In this document: positions 19,030 through 26,725 of the stretch, piece after piece
How positions within the stretch are numbered: position 1 is the stretch's first letter
Layout: every line of letters begins with the position of its first letter
From: Bodo saltans
Taxonomy: Eukaryota; Euglenozoa; Kinetoplastea; Eubodonida; Bodonidae
NCBI GenBank assembly: GCA_001460835.1
Contig: CYKH01001791.1
Coordinates: 1 to 26,725, forward strand
Direction of reading: 5' to 3'
Length of the DNA: 26,725 bases
Translations under genes and position numbers: made by a program
Notes under the pieces: generated by a model
What the model saw: only the letters and a program-made list of their open reading frames with translations
What the model was told of the DNA's origin: nothing
Databases searched by the model: none

Positions 19030-19429
19030 AGCAACGTGCACTATTCATTAATTCATTTCCGTAAAAAAACAAAACAAAACGCAAGCCGTTTTGTTATCTT
19101 CAATTTGCTCCAATGTTGTTAGAATCGCTTTCGTCCTCCCTCCTGTGGTACCTGCCTTCGCTCACTCCGCCAGAGTCCCAATCATTTTCTTCATACTAAC
19201 TACACTGCCTCCATTCACATGAGTTTGATTTCCGTTTTATTTTGGTGCGTTGCGTCACTGAGCTTCCGAGGGTAAAATAATTTACAGCACCTGTGTTTGA
19301 TAACCCCTTCTACTTTGTGGTTGTGGAGCCTTGTTTGTATGAGCCACCTGCGCACGGCCATGAGAGATTTTTGTTTCTGTATTTTTACTTTTTCTCAGTT
19401 AGCGCTTTAGAAACTGGTTGAATGCACCA
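19030..19429 (+). promoter_or_regulatory. Intergenic region between C and D with a strong acceptor-like site
   Basis: No gene is seen. An A-rich run with AAAAC repeats lies at 19063-19080. A T-rich tract (about 19368-19395) ends in CTCAG, with the AG at 19397-19398, about 31 nt before the D start codon at 19430. This is a good spliced-leader acceptor candidate, implying that the copy may still be transcribed and processed even though its frame is broken. Confidence 0.5.
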
Positions 19430-19834
19430 ATGTGGCAACCGCTTTGCGTCACGATTGTGTGGGTTGCTATTATCTGGGCCCTTGCGTTGGTCCCAATGTT
19501 GTTGTCAGCGACCCTTGTTATCATTCCGTGTGATCCAAACATGACCAATTATACAACGACGCTGATGTCGAACACTGACTACCTCATTCAAGATTGCACG
19601 CTGTCTCCAGACAGCAGTAGTAGTGACGGTGGCGGCAATTGGATGCCGCCGATGCATCGGTTTACGGCTCTCCTGTCTGCTCCAGAAAACGCTACGATCT
19701 CAAACGTGGATATTGTGGTGCGAGGAGGCAACGTCGTGTTCCACTACTGAAGATCCAACCAAGGGTTATCGATGACACTTCGCAGTCAACCGTGTATTCT
19801 GTAAGAAACGTCTCCTTGTTGATTGTTGTGTCAA

Positions 19835-20628
19835 ATGTTGTGTGGCCTGCGTCTATGCAGCCCAACGTTGTGGACAGCATCTTCTCGATGGCCTCCTGCG
19901 CAACGTGACACTGACGCTTCAGGAGTGCAGGTGGAATCTGAATTACCCAAATTCACATACAACAGGCAACAACCCCATCTTGCTGTACATACTTGGTCCG
20001 CTGCTCTTGAACGACTTTTCCTCAACAGTGGCGGTTCCTCAACAAGGAATGCTGGTGCCCGGTGGCGTGCGTGTGGGGCTTCTTAATTCGAACATTAGTG
20101 TATCCTGCTCGTTGCCGAACACGCCTTCAAGCTTTATCGCGTTGGAGATGAGGAATGCTGTTTTCGACGTCATTTCTGTGTCGTGATTCCGTTCATCCTT
20201 GGCGGTCGCAGTGCCCATCTGGTTGTCGATTATGTTGTGTGGCCTGCGTCTATGCAGCCCAACGTTGTGGACAGCATCTTCTCGATGGCCTCCTGCGCAA
20301 CGTGACACTGACGCTTCAGGAGTGCAGGTGGAATCTGAATTACCCAAATTCACATACAACAGGCAACAACCCCATCTTGCTGTACATACTTGGTCCGCTG
20401 CTCTTGAACGACTTTTCCTCAACAGTGGCGGTTCCTCAACAAGGAATGCTGGTGCCCGGTGGCGTGCGTGTGGGGCTTCTTAATTCGAACATTAGTGTAT
20501 CCTGCTCGTTGCCGAACACGCCTTCAAGCTTTATCGCGTTGGAGATGAGGAATGCTGTTTTCGACGTCATTTCTGTGTCGTGATTCCGTTCATCCTTGGC
20601 GGTCGCAGTGCCCATCTGGTTGTCGAGT
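19835..20628 (+). repeat. 397-bp near-perfect tandem duplication in paralogue D
   Basis: Units 19835-20231 and 20232-20628 begin ATGTTGTGTGGCCTGCGTC and appear identical up to the last couple of bases at the junction. The length is 1 mod 3. E has the corresponding region once (from about 24693). Confidence 0.93.
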
Positions 20629-22344
20629 CAATTGGTCAGTCTGGTTGTACTCCGGCTCATTGGTGTTGCACGACTGCAAACAGTACTCTTGTCGAATATT
20701 TCCGTGACAATATCTGGTTCTGCCATCGCCCTTGCAGCAACACTGCCCAACGAGGCAGCGACTGATCTCAACGTATCATCTGTAAGGATTATCTCTGTCA
20801 CGTCAACTAACTGCAGTGATGTGGAAGTCGTGATCAATGACAGTCTCGTGAACTTGAGTTTGACAAGGCCAAACAATGTACCTTCAACCCTTCTCTCTGT
20901 TTCGGCGACCCGCAGACTTGAAGTGGGAGTTCTGAGTATCAGTATGCACAAATTCCTTTCTCGAATTGCCTATTGCGCCACCAACTCCATCGTCGTCCTT
21001 CAGTCTCTCGCATCCGCATATTGTGTTGCTTTGTCGGCGTCGTTTGTTTCAGCCAACGGCACTTCTTCATTCCTTCGAAATGCAACTGTGACGATGTCGC
21101 TAGTTGATATTCGTAGCACAATCGCAGCCGATGGTGCGTCCAATATTGGTGCCACTGCCATCATATTTTCAACTGATAGCGAAATGATGCACGTAAAGAT
21201 TGAAGTTTCAAGCGTCCAATTTCAAGCGACCGCCATCGGATCTCAGCTTTCGTACGCTTCCTTTTTGCCACTTGTCACGGTTACCATGTTCCTGTCCACA
21301 ACTTCGTTATTGTCGCTCACAGGCAACACAACATCATCAACTGTCAAGATCAGGTGCTCAACCTTTAACGCTGAGCAGCGCTACACTGTTCCTGCCGGCT
21401 TGGCAACTCAGTTTACCGCCACTGTGATGGCGATCATTTACGCACCTGGGGCTGTTTCTTTCACCACAATTGATGTGCTAGATTCGAAAATCACAATTGT
21501 AGGTGCGAATGAGGGCATCGGCGCCACACCACTACTTTCGGCGGCGAGCATTGCATCTGGATCCTTCAACGGGAATTCTGTTGCGATACTGACCACCTTC
21601 AGCCAAAGCGCCTTTTACACAGTACTACCTCCGCTTGTAGCATCGTATGTTAGCGGTTTCTTTGCATCGGGAAGTGCTCCACTTGACATCAAGTCTATTC
21701 TAGATGCGGTCACTATCCATTTCATCAACACAAGCATCGCGACTAGCGATCCTCTTCTTGTAGAGTTATCTGACTCCAACCTTCTCATCGCGGCGTTTGG
21801 GTTAACATTGACGTCGATGCGCAACGGAGTTGTGGTTGACATCAGAAACTATTCTCTACGGCTCTCACAACTCGGCACCAATGACGACGGAGTCTCGTTG
21901 CGGTCGATGACATGCCAAGCCAACAACATCGTCACTACGGGTAGCGGCTTTGGCCCCGTCGTTGGTGTGTTCGGGAGTTGCGTCCTTGAGGCGAACACTT
22001 GGATCGTGGTGAATGGGGCAAGGGGGATCGTAGGGCCGATAATATCGAGCTACTCTCTCGCTCAGACGGCGGCGGTGCTGACGCTTCAGCGGAATTCTAG
22101 CATTCAGCTAACTGACGTTGCTGCATCTGGTCTCATCACAGAAGGAAGTATTGTTGGCAAAGGCTCCCCATCCGATGCCGCAGGCACATTTACTGTTAAC
22201 ATTGCCGAAGCTACGATGTTGATGGGTGTGACTGGCATCTTCTTGTCATCGTCCCTACAGTGCATCAGCAAAGCAACCTGCAGTGTCCCTACAGTGCAAC
22301 TTGTGGTTACCCATCCCACTGCAGCAGCTCCTTGTGGCGAGTAG
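20596..22344 (+). pseudogene. D, main ectodomain open segment
   Basis: About 580 codons are open downstream of the TGA at 20581, in the frame of the second 397-bp copy. The segment carries the recurring strand motifs (for example N-I-S-V-T-I-S-G-S, F-N-G-N-S-V-A-I-L-T-T-F-S, N-G-A-R-G-I-V-G-P-I) and is strikingly similar to the open part of E at 25537-26697, with shared phrases such as G-S-C-x-L-E-A-N-T-W-I-V-V. It has no signal sequence of its own and ends by frame loss, so it is a fragment of D rather than a separate gene. Confidence 0.7.
22251..22298 (+). repeat. 14-bp direct repeat, 34 bp apart, at a frame break in D
   Basis: GTCCCTACAGTGCA occurs at 22251-22264 and 22285-22298. The frame of the ectodomain segment is lost here, and the S-L-Q-C-N-L-W motif is read in another frame from the second copy. 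Dropping one 34-bp period would join the two frames. Confidence 0.8.
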
Positions 22345-22698
22345 CGTACGGCTATTTCTTTCAATGGTGAACATGTCGTCCCCCGGAAAGAGTGATTGGA
22401 GCCCCAGCTGCCCTTTTGCGTTGGACGCCTCGAACACGGCGACGCCAACACTCGTTGTCGTGCCACACGCTTACCCGATTCTATCCGTGCGCTCTGCCAC
22501 CTCCGTTGTCGTTGGGTCGTCTGTCGTAGCGGGGTCGCTCCTCGGGGGCAGCTATGGTGCGGTGCACGGCATCCAGGCCGCGATGTTGATACTCCGTGCG
22601 CAGGCGCTGTGTGCCGAGGGCTCGTCTGATCCTGCGATGAGCTGTGCTGCGACCTTGGGACGAGCCCCACGCAATGGAGTCTTCCTTGTTACGGTGGT

Positions 22699-23826
22699 GT
22701 GTACTTGGGCGGCGTGGTAGCGAACACACTAGGTATCCTGTGCTCGACGGGAATGCGTTTTGGTACTGGTAGATTGCTGCGACGACTGAAGCTTGACAAC
22801 AAGTCGTCCACGTTGGTGAATCGCATGCTGCGCCGTCTCCAAGCTCTTACCCCACCATCAGGCCCCGTGACATTGTCGTGGACTGGTTACATGTTTCTCT
22901 TGTGCCCGACTGTGTCGCTGTGCGTGGCGCTTGTGTCGGACGAGGCGATGCCTGCGTATGCTCGATTGGTAGGTGGACTTATGCTGCCGCTATGGTTCGT
23001 GCCGTGGGCAGGAGCGTTCATTGGCCTGTGCTGGAGGGGTAAGCGTGTTGAGTTTGCCTTCTTCGGAATGGTCGCATCGCGAGTGAATGAGAAGAGAAAA
23101 AGAGTTTCGCGCCGTCGCCATGTGTGCTCACTTCCGACGTTCAGAGAGGCGCGTGCATGGCTGTTCGAAGAGACTGAGGAGCTCGCACCTCGCCGTGGTG
23201 TGCATAAGGAGCTCAAGGAGCTAGCAACGGAGCAACTACGGAGGTTTGGTTCTGTTTTTGCAGGCTATCGAGCAGCACGCTACTGGTGCTTCAACGTTGA
23301 GGTTGGGTTTGCGATCGCCACTGGAGTGGCCACCGGCCTGATGCTGCGACAGATGAGCAGCACGGATCCGTGTGCTGGGTCTGGGTGGGCATGGGCGGTG
23401 GTGGGTGTGGGGATCTTGGAAACAACGACTGCACTGATACTGAGATCGTTCGCGCTTCGGTTAGAGCTCGTGGTATTTGTGTCTGTGATGGTATTTACGA
23501 TCCTTTCGGAGGTCGTTGCGTTGACGAACCCAGCTGCGATGAACTCAAGTAATGCACTGGCTGTCGTCAGTGCGATTTTGCAGTTATGTCTTATTCTGCA
23601 TGGTGTGCTGGAGCACTTGCTGCTACGGCATAGAATGGCACGCACTCATGCTGTGATGGCGGAAGGGAAAGCGACAGGCGCCAGTGAGGGGTTTCTTGAG
23701 CTCAGCGAACCTATTCGGCAAGGTGGGCGGCGCGCTTTGCTCAACTCAACTCAAGAGGCAATTCGAATCGAAAGGTCGCTTGCCGATATCATTGAAATGA
23801 TATGTGCACAACGAAGTTGCACGTAG
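22699..23826 (+). pseudogene. D, membrane-module open segment
   Basis: These 375 codons cover the hydrophobic segment V-Y-L-G-G-V-V-A-N-T, the GPVTLSWTGYMFLLCPTVSL helix, the PLWFVPWAGAFIGLCW helix, the basic loop, four last helices and the tail S-L-A-D-I-I-E-M-I-C-A-Q. The CNLWLPIPLQQLL motif and the first helices are at 22295-22620 in another frame; the frame of this segment can be followed back to about 22636 (D-E-L-C-C-D-L-G-T-S-P-T-Q). The part before about 23065 is C-like (A-M-P-A-Y-A-R, R-V-E-F-A-F) and the part after about 23130 is A-like (RRFGSVFAGYRAARYW, ATGLMLRQM). Confidence 0.75.
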
Positions 23827-24282
23827 ATTCGCGGACTTCACGCCTATGATGACACGAGGCTCAACTGCAAATTCGCACTCTAGTTTCGTTCCCTTGTTTT
23901 TTTTGCATTCTGACACGTCGGTTTTATTATTTTTTATTTTGATTCCACTGTTATCATTTCACTCGCTCGCTCTTCCTGTTGGACCCTTAACCGTTATTAT
24001 TATTTTTGTTTTGAGGCACTTCCAGTGTTTCTCCCCTCCTCCTAAAATTGCTCAGAGGTAAATTTACATTATTGTTTGTATTTTACCCTACTCTGGTTCT
24101 CATTTTACTCTGACATCAAGTGCCGCTTGTGTGTAACATTCTTGCAAAATGTCGCCTCTGTTTTTTCTTGTTTCTTATATTCTGTTTCCACGAGAAGCTC
24201 ATATGTGATGGCTTAGAAATTCAGAACGTTGAGACATTGATTGATCACGTCGTTACGCATAGTTTGCGCCCTTGCTCCTTCA
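23827..24282 (+). other. Intergenic region between D and E
   Basis: No gene is supported. The stretch is T-rich with several pyrimidine tracts (23893-23905, 23920-23945, 24155-24190). The AG at 24193-24194 after the last tract is a possible acceptor for E. Short open frames here are hydrophobic only because of T-richness. Confidence 0.5.
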
Positions 24283-26725
24283 ATGAGCCCACCATTTACG
24301 CCGGCAACATGGGTTGCTATTATCTGGATCTTTCTGTCCATACGCAGCCAACCGACATTATCTGTTGTGACGACGGTAATCACCATTCCGTGTGACCCTA
24401 ACATGACCAATTGTACAACGACCTGATGTCCAACACTGACTACCTCATCCAAGATTGCACACTCTCAGACATTCCTTCTGATAGCAACGGCGGCAGTAGC
24501 TGGTTGCCACACGTACACCGGTTTACGGCTCTCCTGTCTGCTCCAGGAAACGCTACGATCTCAAATGTGGGTATTGTGGTGCGAGGAGGCAACGTCTTTC
24601 CACTGGTGAAGATTCAACCAAGGGTTGGCAACAACACTTTGCAGTCAACAGTGTATTCTGTAAGAAACGTCTCTTTGTTGATCGTTGGGTCAAATGTTGT
24701 GTGGCCTGCGTCTATGCAGCCCAACGTTGTGGACACCATCTTCTCGATGGCGTATGTGTTTGACGCTGACGCTTCAGGAGTGCATGTGGAACCTGAATTT
24801 CCCAATCTCAGACACAACGGCGAACAACCCAATCTTTGCTGTTTGTAAAAGTCCCGCTACTCTTGAATGACTCTTCCTATGTGGCATTGCTTCCTCCCCA
24901 AGAATTCATCCACGAATGCTGGTGCCTGGTGGCATGCGTGTGGTGCTAATCGATGCAAACATTACCGTATTATGTTCATCCCCAAACACACCTTCAAGCT
25001 TCATCGTCTTCGATCTAGCGAATAACAGCTACACGGACTCAGTCGACGTGAAAGTGTTGCCATCTCATCTTTCAGTTGCGGTGACGATATGGTTGAGCCA
25101 GCAAACGGTAAGCTTGTTTGTGATCCGGCTTCGTCTCTTCAGCACCCTCCCTGACCAACTCACATTTGCTTCCAATATTTCGCTCCTTGTTTCTGGCGCC
25201 TCAAGCGTCGCATTTGTGGGAGTGTTGCCGCCTCAGGAAACCACTAACGTCAATGACTCGTCTGTTAGAATATTGTCGATCGGCACGTCGACATGCAATG
25301 ACATTGTGGCAGTGATCAACGAATCTTGCCGACTCAACTTAACCTTGGTAAGGTCTGACATCGCACCGTTCCCTCGATACGTGTCTCTTATTCGGAGATA
25401 CGAAGTCGAGGTATTTTGGGCTGGACTTTCAATGTCGTTTTCACGAGGTACTTTGGTATTGATGGACACCGCGATCGTGCTACGAGCTACGACCAAAGGC
25501 TTTGCTGCTATCACCTAGTCACCACGAATTGTTGACTTGGACGTTTGCATGAGCAACGTAACGATGGTGATTGATGTCACACCTGGGTTCGCTGGGCAGC
25601 AAGTAAAGGTAATCTCGTGCGTTTGCCTAAGCGCCACCAGTAACACGGTTGGTGTGACTGCGCTCATGCGCAACATATCTGTGTTGATGGAGCATGTTTC
25701 TGTTGACAGTAGACTTGCAGTTGACGGAGTTATCAGCACGACTGTCACGGCACTCATTGTTTCAACGGAAGGCGGCGGATCCACAAACGTCGTGGCGATC
25801 CTGTCGCACGTACACCACAGCGTTTCGATCACTGGAGCGACATTGTCGTCTTCAAGCCTCACACCACTACTTAACGTCGTGGCGTTTTTTGCCACCACCA
25901 CATTGCTGTATCTCAACGGCAACCTCACGGATGTCACGACCCGCATTACGAACTCACATCTTGTGGTAACACAGTGGTACATGGTGCCGACTGGGTTGGC
26001 GACTCAATACAGTGCTTCCACGATTGCAATGGTTTACACTCCTGGCGTTGTCATTTCCACCACATTAGAAGTGCAAGATTCGCACATCATACTGCTTGGT
26101 CTTGATAAAGGAATCGGCGCCACTCCATCGCTTTCAGCCACGACCATTGCTTCCGGATCCTGGAATGGTAATTCTGTTGCGATCCTGACAACCTTCAGCC
26201 AAATTGCAGTGTTTGGATTGCTCCCTCCACTTATGGCGTCCTTTGTTCGTGGCATTTTTGGTACCACTGTGGCTGGGAACAACACAGTTGCAACTGTAGA
26301 TGCTCCTTCTCTTCTCGACGAAGTCACCATTTATTTTACCAACACCAGCATTTCGTCATCAAACGATGATGTCACGATAGAGTTGTCGGATGCAAACTTG
26401 CTCATCTCGGCGTTTGGGCTCACGTCAACGTCGACACGTAACGGAGTCATGGTGGTGATCAACAACTTCTCACTTTTGTTTGTGCAGCGCCAACTTACCG
26501 ATGAAGCCGCCCTCCAGTCGACGACATGCCAACAAGCCCATGCCATCGTAACTACCGGCAGTGGCTTTGCCCCAATTATTAGTGTGTTCGGGAGTTGCGC
26601 CCTTGAGGCAAACACTTGGATCGTGGTGAAAGGCGCAAGGGGAATCGTGGGACCAATTGTGGCAAGCTACTCCCTTGCTCGACGGCGGCAGTGCTGACAC
26701 TTCAACAGAACTCCAGCATTCAGCT
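24283..26725 (+). pseudogene. Paralogue E: broken family member, cut by the window end
   Basis: The start is inferred at the ATG at 24283, which precedes T-W-V-A-I-I-W-I-F, matching the D signal segment. I-P-C-D-P-N-M-T-N-C-T-T-T and the L-P-H-V-H-R-F motif follow. Against D and C, the frame breaks at a 1-nt deletion near 24421, near 24755 (the same place as in D), near 24830-24850, at an in-frame TAG at 25516-25518, and at a 1-nt deletion near 26680. Two long open pieces remain (24916-25518 and 25537-26697, same frame, separated only by the TAG). The membrane module lies beyond 26725 if present. It is closest to D over the whole visible length. Confidence 0.78.

Larger units (their letters stand above)
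19430..23826 (+). pseudogene. Paralogue D: family member with several frame breaks
   Basis: It starts M-W-Q-P-L-C-V-T with a hydrophobic signal segment, then I-P-C-D-P-N-M-T-N-Y-T-T-T and the G-G-G-N-W-M-P-P-M-H-R-F motif. Comparison with C and E shows a net 2-nt change near 19740-19755, a shift near 19890, a 397-bp tandem duplication (19835-20231 / 20232-20628), an in-frame TGA at 20581-20583 (also present in the first copy), a shift between 22251 and 22298 at a short direct repeat, and another near 22625-22635. The stop is TAG at 23824-23826. Both family halves are present and most of the length is clearly homologous, so decay or assembly damage is recent. The ectodomain resembles C and E, while the last third resembles A. 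Confidence 0.8.

Noticed and set aside
11965-19080. (TTTTG)n run at 11965-11986 and (AAAAC)n run at 19063-19080 as an inverted repeat pair bounding A to C
   Set aside because: Both are short, simple-sequence tracts about 7 kb apart; there is no flanking homology or target-site signature.
7752-26725. Mobile element or integrase-type explanation for the array
   Set aside because: No transposase, reverse transcriptase, terminal repeats or target-site duplications were seen; tandem gene duplication explains the layout.
1-26725. CRISPR array, tRNA, rRNA or bacterial operon signals
   Set aside because: No regularly spaced short repeats, no recognisable tRNA or rRNA sequence, and gene structure is eukaryotic.

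Overview
The window looks like nuclear DNA of a kinetoplastid protist, most likely a free-living bodonid of the Bodo saltans type. The evidence is indirect. All supported genes lie on the + strand in close head-to-tail order, no intron is needed to read them, and several are preceded by a pyrimidine tract ending in AG a few bases to tens of bases before the ATG. That is the layout expected of polycistronic transcription with spliced-leader trans-splicing. The species call is inference; no marker gene here proves it.

Left part (1-7600), apparently ordinary single-copy genes: a diverged tandem repeat (1-383); a type II membrane glycosyltransferase-like protein (648-2678); a coiled-coil protein with a basic, S/T-P-rich N-terminus (2837-5036); and the replicative helicase subunit MCM7 (5556-7588, perhaps starting at 5271). 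The last two genes are each broken by a perfect or near-perfect tandem duplication whose length is not a multiple of three (223 bp and 56 bp). Counting only one copy gives an exactly open frame in both, so these breaks are probably assembly errors or very recent events rather than old decay.

Right part (7750-26725), a tandem array of at least five paralogues of one large membrane-protein family, called A to E here. The architecture is a signal sequence, an ectodomain of about 800-900 residues made of repeated short beta-strand motifs with many N-glycosylation sequons (beta-helix-like), a C-N-x-W-x-P-x-P-L motif, a module of about 8-9 hydrophobic helices with a large basic loop, and a short tail with an L-I-C-E-x-Q motif. 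A (7752-11903) is intact at 1383 aa. B (12441-14153) is an internally deleted derivative. C (14743-19029) is open throughout except for one in-frame TAA. D (19430-23826) is a pseudogene with several frame breaks and a 397-bp tandem duplication. E (24283 to beyond the window end) is also broken. A and B share related 3' flanks, so whole gene-plus-flank units were duplicated. D is a mosaic: C/E-like through its ectodomain and first helices, A-like from the basic loop onwards. The picture is of an expanding, recombining surface-protein array with a mixture of intact and decaying copies. The overall plan recalls large multigene surface families of trypanosomatids such as DGF-1, but homology to any named family is not shown here.
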